From the NCBI RefSeq assembly GCF_008830365.1, contig NZ_WBKI01000001.1, forward strand, positions 558,001 to 622,000: a stretch of 64,000 bases of DNA, in the 5' to 3' direction. The position numbers were made by a program, and so were the translations under genes. The notes beneath the pieces are model-generated. The model did no database searches. It had not been told where the DNA came from and saw nothing but the letters and a program-made list of their open reading frames with translations. Numbering within the stretch: position 1 is the first letter of the stretch; each line of letters starts with the position of its first letter. Positions 9,013 to 16,257 of this stretch are shown piece after piece. The DNA is from Serratia proteamaculans. Its GTDB lineage: Bacteria; Pseudomonadota; Gammaproteobacteria; Enterobacterales; Enterobacteriaceae.

Positions 9013-11407
9013 TAGCAAACGCACCGAATATACCCAGCAGCAGTTAGCCGAACGCTTCCGACAATCGCTAACCAGCGGTGTTGGCCGTAGCCGTAAACAC
9101 GAAAGCGCCGACAAGCACGTCAGCGGTGAAGCGCAATACATTGACGACCGGCTGGAGTTTCCCAATCAGTTGCATCTGGCGGCCAGGCTGAGCGATCGGG
9201 CGCATGCCCGCATCGAAAAGCTGGATCTGTCGGCCTGTTACGATTTTCCCGGCGTGGTGCGAGTGATCACCTGGCAGGACGTCCCGGGCGAGCTGGATAT
9301 TGCGCCGTTAACTCATGGCGACCCGCTACTGGCGAAGGATGAGGTGGAATACGCCGGGCAGGTGATTGCGGTGGTGGCGGCGGTGGATCCGGAAATCGCC
9401 TGGCGTGCCGCGCAGGCCATTAAAGTGAGTTATCAGGATCTGCCGGCACAGTTGGACGTCACTCAATCGCTGCGGGAAGGTTTCCTGGTGCAGGAGGCGC
9501 ATCATCATCAACGTGGTGACGCCGAGGGGGCACTGACGCGGGCTTTGCATCGCATTCAGGGGGAGCTACACGTCGGTGGCCAGGAGCATTTTTATCTGGA
9601 AACCCAGATTGCCTCGGTAATGCCGGCCGAAGACGGCGGTATGCTGGTGTACTCATCGACCCAAAACCCCACTGAAATTCAGAAGCTGGTGGCCTCGGTG
9701 CTCAATCTGCCGATGCACAAGGTCACCATCGACACACGGCGTATGGGTGGGGGCTTTGGCGGCAAAGAAACTCAGGCTGCCGGCCCGGCTTGTCTGTGTG
9801 CCGTGGTGGCACATCTGACTGGACGCCCGGTAAAAATGCGCCTTAACCGCCACGACGACATGCTGATCACCGGTAAGCGCCACCCGTTTTATATTCAGTA
9901 TGATGTCGGTTTTGACGGCGGCGGGCTGCTGAACGGGGTGAAAATTAGCCTTGCGGGTAACTGCGGTTACTCGCTCGATCTTTCAGGTTCGATTGTCGAT
10001 CGCGCCATGTTCCACGCCGATAATGCCTATTTCCTGCAAGATGTCTTGATAACCGGCCACCGCTGTAAAACCCATATCGCCTCTAACACCGCGTATCGTG
10101 GCTTTGGCGGACCTCAGGGCATGATGGCGATTGAGCAGATCATGGACCATATCGCGCGCTATTTGGCACTCGATCCGCTGGCGGTGCGCAAAACCAATTA
10201 TTACGGCAAAGATCAGCGTAACGTCACCCATTACCATCAGCCGGTGGAACAGAACCTGCTGCAGGAAATCACCGCCGAACTGGAGCACAGTGCGGATTAT
10301 CAGGCGCGGCGTCAGGCCATTGTGCAGTTCAACGCGCAAAACCCGATCCTGAAGAAAGGGCTGGCGCTGACGCCGGTCAAGTTCGGCATTTCCTTTACCG
10401 CCGGTTTCCTCAACCAGGCGGGAGCGCTGGTACTGATTTACACCGACGGCAGTATTCAGCTCAACCACGGCGGCACCGAGATGGGCCAGGGGTTGAACAC
10501 CAAGGTAGCGCAGATTGTTGCTGAAGTGTTTCAGGTGGAAATAGAGCGCATCCAGATCACCGCCACCGATACCGGCAAGGTGCCGAACACCTCGCCGACG
10601 GCGGCGTCGTCCGGCACTGACCTGAACGGCAAGGCGGCGGAAAATGCCGCTCTGATCATCAAGCAACGGCTGATCGACATGCTGGTTAAGCAGCATCAGG
10701 TGAGCGCCGGGCAGATCGTTTTCAGTAATGCTCAGGTCAGGGTCGGTGAGCGTTACTTCAGCTTTGAACAGGTGGTTGAGCAGGCCTATTTCAATCAAAT
10801 TTCCCTCGCCAGCACCGGTTACTACCGCACGCCGAAGATCTTTTATGATCGCGACAAGGCCAGCGGCCACCCGTTCTATTACTTCGCTTACGGCGCGGCC
10901 TGTGCTGAGGTGTTGATCGACACCCTGACCGGCGAATACAAACTGCTACGCGCCGACATTCTGCATGACGTGGGCGACTCACTGAACCCGGCCATTGACA
11001 TCGGTCAGGTGGAAGGCGGTTTTGTGCAGGGCATGGGCTGGCTGACCAGCGAAGAGCTGGTGTGGGATCAACAGGGCAAGTTGCTGACTCATGGCCCGGC
11101 CAGCTACAAAATCCCGGCGATTGGCGACGTCCCGGCGGATCTGCGCGTCACGCTGCTGGAGAACCGCAAAAACCCCGAGGAGACGGTATTTCATTCCAAA
11201 GCGGTGGGTGAGCCGCCGTTTATGTTGGGCATCTCGGTCTGGTGTGCGATCAAGGATGCGGTGGCCAGTCTGGCAAATTACCGTCTGCAACCCAATATTG
11301 ATGCCCCGGCGACACCGGAACGGGTGCTGTGGGGCGTGCAGCAGATGTTAGCCAGTGACATTGTCACTGAATTGACTGGGGAGAACGGCGATGGACGAGT
11401 GGATTGA
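9005..11407 (+). CDS. xdhB: Xanthine dehydrogenase molybdenum-binding subunit
   Basis: An 800-residue catalytic subunit that oxidises hypoxanthine/xanthine to urate at a molybdopterin centre. Motifs visible: GGGFGGKETQ (about residue 248), YRGFGGPQGM with the substrate Arg, GGTEMGQGLNTK, and the C-terminal GEPPFMLG holding the catalytic Glu. The length is that of bacterial two-subunit XDH. The last 17 bp overlap xdhC. Confidence 0.96.
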   Translation: MSNSKRTEYTQQQLAERFRQSLTSGVGRSRKHESADKHVSGEAQYIDDRLEFPNQLHLAARLSDRAHARIEKLDLSACYDFPGVVRVITWQDVPGELDIAPLTHGDPLLAKDEVEYAGQVIAVVAAVDPEIAWRAAQAIKVSYQDLPAQLDVTQSLREGFLVQEAHHHQRGDAEGALTRALHRIQGELHVGGQEHFYLETQIASVMPAEDGGMLVYSSTQNPTEIQKLVASVLNLPMHKVTIDTRRMGGGFGGKETQAAGPACLCAVVAHLTGRPVKMRLNRHDDMLITGKRHPFYIQYDVGFDGGGLLNGVKISLAGNCGYSLDLSGSIVDRAMFHADNAYFLQDVLITGHRCKTHIASNTAYRGFGGPQGMMAIEQIMDHIARYLALDPLAVRKTNYYGKDQRNVTHYHQPVEQNLLQEITAELEHSADYQARRQAIVQFNAQNPILKKGLALTPVKFGISFTAGFLNQAGALVLIYTDGSIQLNHGGTEMGQGLNTKVAQIVAEVFQVEIERIQITATDTGKVPNTSPTAASSGTDLNGKAAENAALIIKQRLIDMLVKQHQVSAGQIVFSNAQVRVGERYFSFEQVVEQAYFNQISLASTGYYRTPKIFYDRDKASGHPFYYFAYGAACAEVLIDTLTGEYKLLRADILHDVGDSLNPAIDIGQVEGGFVQGMGWLTSEELVWDQQGKLLTHGPASYKIPAIGDVPADLRVTLLENRKNPEETVFHSKAVGEPPFMLGISVWCAIKDAVASLANYRLQPNIDAPATPERVLWGVQQMLASDIVTELTGENGDGRVD

Positions 11408-12164
11408 GGTTCTGGCCGACTTGCGACGGCGCGGAGAGCCCTGCGTACTGGTAACGCTGGTGGATGAGCTGGGTTCCACGCCGCGCAATCGTGGCACCAA
11501 AATGCTGGTGACCGCCGAACGGGCGGTGAATACCATTGGCGGTGGGCATCTGGAGTTTCAGGCGCTGTCGATTGCCCGCGAGATGCTGGAACAAGCGGCG
11601 ACGACATTACGGCTGGAGCGTTTCCCGTTGGCGGCACGACTGGGGCAGTGCTGTGGCGGTACCACCAACGTGCTGTTCGAACCCTTGATCCCGCCGCGCC
11701 CGCAAATTGCCCTGTTTGGCGCCGGGCATGTGGGGCGGGCGCTGGTGCATATCCTCGCCACGTTGCCATGCCGGATACGCTGGGTTGATGGCCGCGCGGC
11801 GGAGTTCCCGGCGGTTATCCCGGCCGGGGTGCAACAAGACGTCTGCGAAGAACCGCTGGAGATCGTCGACGCCATGCCGCCGGGCAGCTATTTCATCGTC
11901 ATGACCCACGACCACGCGTTGGATCTGGCGCTGGCGGAACGTATTCTACGCCGTGGCGATGCCGGATATTTTGGTCTGATCGGCTCGCTGACCAAGCGTA
12001 AACGCTTCGACTATAAGCTCGGCCAGCGTGGCATCAGCGAAGCGGCGATTGCCGGCATGCGTTGCCCGCTGGGCCTGTCGGACGTTAAAGGCAAACTGCC
12101 GGCCGAAATCGCGGTGGCCGTTGCCGGGGAGATCATTGCCTGCTATGGGAACTGTAGTCACTAA
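11391..12164 (+). CDS. xdhC: XdhC, molybdenum cofactor maturation factor for XDH
   Basis: 257 residues. The N-terminal XdhC/CoxI domain has the cysteine motif LGQCCGG (about residues 84-90). The C-terminal Rossmann-like domain begins near LFGAGHVGRAL (about residue 107). XdhC proteins bind Moco and promote its sulfuration before insertion into xanthine dehydrogenase. It is the only xdhC in the window, although two more XDH-family enzymes are encoded here (nicAB, 36853-39532), which may share it or use a copy elsewhere. Confidence 0.94.
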   Translation: MDEWIEVLADLRRRGEPCVLVTLVDELGSTPRNRGTKMLVTAERAVNTIGGGHLEFQALSIAREMLEQAATTLRLERFPLAARLGQCCGGTTNVLFEPLIPPRPQIALFGAGHVGRALVHILATLPCRIRWVDGRAAEFPAVIPAGVQQDVCEEPLEIVDAMPPGSYFIVMTHDHALDLALAERILRRGDAGYFGLIGSLTKRKRFDYKLGQRGISEAAIAGMRCPLGLSDVKGKLPAEIAVAVAGEIIACYGNCSH

Positions 12165-12245
12165 TACATAATTCCTTGCTGGGAGCTGCAGTATGGGGGC
12201 CGCTGTTAACGATAATTTCAAGGTTTACATACAAGGAAAAGTAAA

Positions 12246-12539
12246 ATGTGAGCATTAACTGAATTGGAGATATTATTAATTTCTGGCGGAGGTGTCGATC
12301 AGGATGCCGTTGTTGCCAGTGGGACGATTGTCGGCAGATTAGTGGGGAATGCAAGAAAAGTACCTAATGGCGGGCTTTATGGGTCAGTTGCTGGTGGTTA
12401 TATTTCTGGTAAAGGTTACGATATGGTAGCTAATTCACCTACAATCACTATACCACATGTAAATGTGAATCCAGCCACACATGGAACACCATGCTATATT
12501 TCTCGCCTTGGAATGAATAGCTCTATTTACGGAAGCTAA
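12246..12539 (+). pseudogene. Class II microcin precursor with a stop at codon 2
   Basis: Reading from ATG 12246 gives M, stop (TGA 12249-12251), then ALTELEILLISGGG and about 80 more residues. A single T-to-A change would restore MRALTELEILLISGGG, a double-glycine leader matching those at 14641 and 15669. The core is glycine-rich (NGGLYGSVAGGYISGKG) with one Cys near the end. A ribosome site (AAGGAAAAG) precedes the ATG. The frame could still be translated from TTG 12264 without the first six codons. No immunity gene remains directly upstream, where the other modules have one. This is a decayed or near-silent microcin gene. Confidence 0.6.
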
Positions 12540-12665
12540 ATAATAAACAAATGGTGTCATATTGATACCATTTATAAATATAGGTTGAGACGATAAATAG
12601 GATAGGGCTATGGAAAATTTTAAGAAAGCTGCATGCGTATTCTTTAGTATTTTGTTAGTTGCACC

Positions 12666-12787
12666 TCATGAAATACCTGTTGATCCAACCGAGCCTGGAG
12701 CGCGATCACCACTTACGTAATTTCCGACCGCACCACCGGCGATGGCACCGGAAATAGCTAAACAATCATTTGGGTAAGGTTACGCAT
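12666..12787 (-). pseudogene. Frameshifted remnant of a glycine-rich microcin
   Basis: On the minus strand ATG 12787 opens MRNLTQMIV and meets a stop. In another frame the same region reads LAISGAIAGGAVGNYV then SGDRAPGSVGSTGIS to a TGA at 12666. The glycine-rich GAIAGGAVG core resembles colicin V-type microcins. The length (122 nt) is not a multiple of three, as expected after an indel. The small membrane protein gene at 12816-13004 lies 28 bp upstream, the same immunity-then-precursor order as in the other modules here. The call rests on composition and context only. Confidence 0.35.
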
Positions 12788-12815
12788 AACTACTCATTAA
12801 TATTTAAGTTTTCAA

Positions 12816-13004
12816 TTAACCAGCACTATCACACTTTGTGTTTTTGCTAATATAGACTAATAGCCTACGTGAGCTGATGATGGCAAAGGCGATAAGTACA
12901 TACTTTAAAAGTCGATTGATTTCAAAATAATCTGCCACGATGCCAACAACGAACCCGCTAAGAATAACGATAAATAGGTAAAATACTTCCCTAATATTAT
13001 TCAT
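12816..13004 (-). CDS. Small two-helix membrane protein, candidate microcin immunity protein
   Basis: 62 residues with two predicted membrane segments (FYLFIVILSGFVVGIVADYF and YVLIAFAIISSRRLLVYI) and a short charged tail. AAGGAG lies 10 bp before the ATG at 13004; an ATG 4 bp earlier reads into a stop after three codons. It precedes a degraded microcin-like frame on the same strand. Immunity proteins of class II microcins are typically 50-100-residue membrane proteins encoded beside the precursor. The function is inferred from context, with no sequence motif to confirm it. Confidence 0.5.
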   Translation of the reverse strand: MNNIREVFYLFIVILSGFVVGIVADYFEINRLLKYVLIAFAIISSRRLLVYISKNTKCDSAG

Positions 13005-13541
13005 GCATTACTGTCTCCTTATGTTTGTTTTTTATTTCTATTTTTCTGGTGCTATCAGAAAAATGCCGCGAGTAGCATATAACAAATATATTGTCTAATT
13101 ATTGAGCCAGGAGCTCATCTCATTTTTAGAAAAAAATAAAAATGTATACAAACATGTAGTAATGGCAGAACAAGAAAATTTAAGCGTCTGGCATTTTCAT
13201 CTGAATCTCGAATGATAGGGAATAGTTCAATGTCATGTGCATTATTTCACATGCCAAACATGTAGAATCATAAGGTGAACAAGGTTAATTTGATTAGGGT
13301 GCTCTTTATTTTGATTGTATAAATATACATATTGATATACAGCAAGGCGTCCAGGTAACCCACTAAAAAGCATTGCATTTATTTATATTGCTCTATATCA
13401 TAATGAGAATGATTATCCTTACGATTCATTGCTCGAAAAACGGACTGGCTTGTCTTATAAGCGCTGCGGTTGTTTTTTCGGTGCCTTGACGTATGTTTCA
13501 AGCCAGGGTTGGCTTGAGCTTTATTTCTGGAAAGGGATCTC
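13005..13541. other. AT-rich intergenic region between microcin remnants
   Basis: No convincing gene is visible in these 537 bases. The only clear site is the Fur box at 13399-13417. The low GC content contrasts with the xdh genes to the left and suggests that the microcin region was acquired. Confidence 0.5.
13399..13417 (+). promoter_or_regulatory. Fur box
   Basis: CATAATGAGAATGATTATC matches the 19-bp Fur consensus GATAATGATAATCATTATC at 16 positions. It lies 125 bp upstream of the chimeric export gene at 13542. Colicin V export genes and siderophore microcin clusters are iron-regulated through Fur, so this probably was the promoter of the original export operon. Confidence 0.7.
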
Positions 13542-14420
13542 ATGCGTGATTTGTTTCGACAGGAAGCCACTGAGCATCAGCGGGTGAAGTGGGCGGGCAA
13601 AGCCCTATTGATAACCGGGCTGCCCGCATGGTGCTTTGGTATTTTGTCGTTTTTATTTATTCTTATTTTTCTCTCTTTCCTTCTATTCAGCAATTATACG
13701 CGCCGCGTTAATGTTTATGGCGAAATTATAACCTTTCCTCGTTCGGTGAACGTGTTTGCGCCACAAGTCTTCATAAAAGGCAACGCCGCAGCGCTTCAGG
13801 TGCGGAATCTGCGTTACCAATATGATCGTTTGGCGAAACCTATCATCACGGATTTGAATCTCAGCATCGCGGCGGGAGAAAGCGTGGCGATCGTCGGCCC
13901 TTCCGGCGTGGGTAAAACGACGTTGATGAAGTTAATGTGTGGGCTGCTGCCGCCGGATGAAGGGGCCGTGCTGGTCGACGGTATGGATATCAGCAACATT
14001 GGCGTTAATAATTATCGCCAATGTATCGCTTGCGTGTTGCAGGATGACAAACTGTTGGCGGGCTCTATCGCTGAAAATATTTCCGGGTTCGACGCCGAAA
14101 TGGATCTGAAGCGTATAGAAGCGTGCGCGCGGCGTTGCAATATGCATGATGATATTCAAAAAATGCCTATGGGGTATGAAACCTTGATCGGTGAATTAGG
14201 TGGCAGCTTGTCCGGCGGGCAAAAACAACGTTTGTTGATCGCACGTGCGCTGTATCGTCGGCCAAGTATATTATTCATGGATGAAGCAACCAGTCATTTG
14301 GATTTAAAAAACGAGGCACATATTAATAACGCCATTGCACAGTTGAATATCACTAGAGTTATTATTGCACACCGACCTTCGACTATTGAATCGGTCGATC
14401 GGTTGATTGCTTTGGTGTGA
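13542..14420 (+). pseudogene. In-frame fusion of a CvaA/MchE-like N-terminus to a CvaB/MchF-like ATPase domain
   Basis: 292 residues of two unrelated halves. Residues 1 to about 73 are the start of a microcin membrane fusion protein: a cytoplasmic MRDLFRQEA segment, one long membrane helix, then NYTRRVNVYGEI and SVNVFAPQ. From about residue 76 the sequence is the ATPase domain of a peptidase-type ABC exporter: Walker A GPSGVGKTT, signature LSGGQKQR, Walker B ILFMDEA, switch His in IIAHRPS. The rest of the fusion protein and the exporter's C39 peptidase and membrane domains are missing, as if one deletion joined cvaA-like and cvaB-like genes in frame. Export by this product is unlikely. Confidence 0.8.
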
Positions 14421-14468
14421 TGGGTTATATAATTTAATTTTATTATTTTTATCGAGGTTATGTATGAA

Positions 14469-14639
14469 ATGAAAAGACTAATTATCTTATACCTCACTTT
14501 TTTTATTGTAATTTTCACCGTCCAAATTATCTCAGGAAGCGGCGTGACCTATAAATCCATCGGTTATTCATTATTAGGTTCGGGAGTGTGGATGTTTTTT
14601 TCATCGGTAATTTCACGGTTATCACAAAAGGAGAAGTAA
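14469..14639 (+). CDS. Small membrane protein, candidate immunity protein of the 14641 microcin module
   Basis: 56 residues: MKRLIILYLTFFIVIF begins a first membrane helix, and a second follows (YSLLGSGVWMFFSSVI). The tail LSQKEK overlaps the AAGGAG ribosome site of the next gene, whose ATG starts 2 bp after this stop. GAGG sits upstream of the ATG at 14469; an ATG 5 bp earlier stops at once. The immunity-then-precursor order matches E492-type loci. The function is inferred from size, topology and position. Confidence 0.55.
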   Translation: MKRLIILYLTFFIVIFTVQIISGSGVTYKSIGYSLLGSGVWMFFSSVISRLSQKEK

Positions 14640-14640
14640 A

Positions 14641-14762
14641 ATGAGAGCATTGCTAGAAAGTGAGATTATGCTAATTAATGGTGGCGATATTGACCGAGAG
14701 GCTGTTGTTGCTGGCGGAACCATTCCACCATTTTACCTGCGGTATAGGCGGCACCGCCGATG
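14641..14762 (+). pseudogene. Truncated class II microcin precursor (leader intact, core replaced)
   Basis: It begins MRALLESEIMLINGGDID then REAVVAGGTI, a double-glycine leader closely matching the 12246 gene (VDQDAVVASGTIVG). After about position 14727 the frame leaves microcin-like sequence and ends in an arginine-rich tail, RYRRHRR-stop. There the plus-strand module abuts glycine-rich coding sequence on the opposite strand, so the core was lost in a rearrangement. A strong AAGGAG precedes the ATG, so a 40-residue peptide may still be made. Confidence 0.6.
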
Positions 14763-14821
14763 ACGGCACCGGCAACGGTGCCAGGGGCGACGCCGACGCC
14801 GCCGGCCATCGAACCGGTCAT
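14675..14821 (-). pseudogene. Glycine-rich microcin-like fragment
   Basis: On the minus strand ATG 14821 opens KMTGSMAGGVGVAPG then TVAGAVIGGAAYTAGKMVEW, typical of the membrane-inserting core of class II microcins. It then runs into the antisense of the 14641 leader and stops. Its start overlaps the stop of the preceding minus-strand gene (ATGA). It has no leader of its own, so it is probably the 3' part of a lost microcin gene joined here by recombination. Confidence 0.4.
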
Positions 14822-15300
14822 TTTGCCGTCGCGGAAGACGCGACGTCGGCGATAGGGTTGTTGGCCAGCAAGATCGCGTTATTGGGCACTGCGCCGTAAG
14901 GCAGTTGCTTGGCCATTACGTTTCCCCATAATGCCTCCAACACTGCGCCTGTCATCGTCAACTCGCCATCGACATGTTTGGCACCTTGGCCGACTAACGC
15001 ATTGGCTCCGATGCCTTTAACCTGCCAACGCCCATCAAAACCGCAGCGGGCGCCGCCGCCATTGCGCGAAATAGCACCGCCGCCATAACGTTCGGCGAAA
15101 AATACTTTTTCATCGTTGGAGAGTGGCGTGCAACCATCAAAAATAGCATGACGTTTATTTTCTTCGATAAGATAACTGGTCGCTGTTTTCAGATCATCCT
15201 GCTCGGCAGGGCTTAATGCATTGTGCCAGAGTAATTGAGAGCCTATTTTTTTTGCGACGAAAGGAATCAAACTTTCGTGAAGCATGGCGAGGTTTTTCAT
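14818..15300 (-). CDS. Probably truncated MchC/MceJ-like microcin maturation protein
   Basis: 160 residues with a conserved-looking core (FAERYGGGAISRNGGGARCG, WQVKGIGANALVG, EALWGNVMAKQLPYGAV). From memory this resembles the N-terminal part of MchC/MceJ proteins, which act with an acyltransferase-like partner to attach a glucosylated catecholate siderophore to microcins H47/E492; those proteins are about 500 residues, so two thirds is missing. Position supports the call: it follows immunity and an E492-like precursor on the same strand, the order mchI-mchB-mchC. The frame ends where the rearranged 14641/14821 sequences begin. I am unsure of the family. Confidence 0.45.
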   Translation of the reverse strand: MKNLAMLHESLIPFVAKKIGSQLLWHNALSPAEQDDLKTATSYLIEENKRHAIFDGCTPLSNDEKVFFAERYGGGAISRNGGGARCGFDGRWQVKGIGANALVGQGAKHVDGELTMTGAVLEALWGNVMAKQLPYGAVPNNAILLANNPIADVASSATAK

Positions 15301-15381
15301 TTTTAAGCGTTATTGTTGTTATTGATACAGAGTGAGTTAAATACCAGCCTTATTGCGCAAGGGATAATAAGGACGCGTTTT

Positions 15382-15669
15382 TTAATTTGAAGAATCCGGT
15401 GTTGAAAGTGACGACGAAGGTGAAGGGCGCCCGCCGCCGCTGCCGTTCCATGTCGGGCCCATTGGAACCTGCGGAATAGCAATGTTGACCGGCAGATGCG
15501 GTGCGGTCTGAATAGCAATTTCGGTTCCAACCCCAACGGCTAACGATACCGGCGTGGGTAATTTCGCTATTGTGCTTAGGCTACCGACAATGAGGGAGGT
15601 CGGGTTATAAGAATCGTTGCCGTCAGACCCGCTAGTGAATGATAATTCAACTTCCGTTAATGCTCTCAT
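15382..15669 (-). CDS. Siderophore-type class IIb microcin precursor (E492/H47-like)
   Basis: A 95-residue precursor. Leader: MRALTEVELSFTSGS, probably cut after Ser15 by a C39 peptidase (E492 and H47 leaders also end in a non-GG small pair). Core: hydrophobic and glycine-containing, without Cys. The C-terminal part, PVNIAIPQVPMGPTWNGSGG then a Ser/Pro-rich tail SPSSSLSTPDSSN, closely follows the E492 C-terminus (PVNVPIP..., GPSWNGSG, Ser-rich end), where the siderophore is attached. Unlike E492 and H47 it ends in Asn, not Ser. AAGGAA precedes the ATG, which overlaps the immunity gene stop by 4 bp. Confidence 0.75.
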   Translation of the reverse strand: MRALTEVELSFTSGSDGNDSYNPTSLIVGSLSTIAKLPTPVSLAVGVGTEIAIQTAPHLPVNIAIPQVPMGPTWNGSGGGRPSPSSSLSTPDSSN

Positions 15670-15941
15670 TTAAATTCCTTCTTGCGAGAGGTGGTGTACA
15701 AAAAAAGCGAAAAAATAAATGCCATCGGGAAACCATAAATTGCCGTTGTTTTTAGTGCGGCCAGATCCAAAAGGATCGCCTGGCGCTGCAGGCAGTAGTC
15801 TAAAAAAACGGCAAGGGGAAAGATCAGGAACGGCACGACGATGTGATAGGTGCGCCATCCTTTTTTTTGCGCTTTTTTATAGATGTAACTGATAATAAGG
15901 ATAAAAATGATAATTAGAATCATTTCCATTATAAGGTGCAT
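15666..15941 (-). CDS. Microcin immunity protein candidate (MceB-like topology)
   Basis: 91 residues with three hydrophobic segments (about 3-21, 34-51, 68-85) and a basic C-terminus KKEFK. That is the size and topology of the E492 immunity protein MceB. The ATG at 15941 is preferred over an in-frame TTG at 15962 because GGAG lies 7-8 bp before it. The stop overlaps the microcin precursor start (ATGA), as in mceB-mceA. The assignment comes from position, size and topology. Confidence 0.6.
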   Translation of the reverse strand: MHLIMEMILIIIFILIISYIYKKAQKKGWRTYHIVVPFLIFPLAVFLDYCLQRQAILLDLAALKTTAIYGFPMAFIFSLFLYTTSRKKEFK

Positions 15942-16257
15942 TTGATTAGCTCCATTAATCAAAGTTTACATCAAGTTACATTGGCTAACCTGACAAGTCA
16001 ACAGGCTATCTTATAATTCCTTTCACTTTTCATAGGGTTGAATTAATTCCCTATGCAACTGTTTCGCATGCTGACTATATATCGCTGATAAAAAATAGCG
16101 GCGCGACCGAGGCGTATTGAATGCAGTCGGCAAGGTGACTAACTTCTAATCACTTGTTTTTGCTCAATCTCCCAACAGCGCCTAAGCTAGGATGTGACTC
16201 AAGGGGAGATGAGCTCTCCGCGACCTTATTCTGTGAACATGGAGGAGTTTCGATTTG
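15942..16257. other. Intergenic region between the microcin immunity gene and dcp
   Basis: This holds the promoters of two divergent genes. GGAGGAG at 16241-16247 is the dcp ribosome site. I see no clear promoter, operator or RNA gene. Confidence 0.4.

Noticed and set aside
12610-12720. A 36-codon plus-strand frame (MENFKKAACVFFSILLVAP...) with AGGAT upstream
   Set aside because: It overlaps the more coherent glycine-rich microcin remnant on the minus strand and has no relatives I recognise; too weak to call.
13379-13570. A 63-codon minus-strand frame across the Fur box
   Set aside because: No ribosome site, and it overlaps a promoter region and the start of the chimeric gene.
14678-14899. 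A 73-codon plus-strand frame
   Set aside because: It is antisense to the glycine-rich fragment and the MchC-like gene, and starts inside the 14641 leader; composition is that of a shadow frame.
15303-15536. A 77-codon minus-strand frame overlapping the E492-like precursor
   Set aside because: It is out of frame with the precursor, without a ribosome site, and ends in a run of Asn from repeated AAT/AAC; a shadow of 15382-15669.
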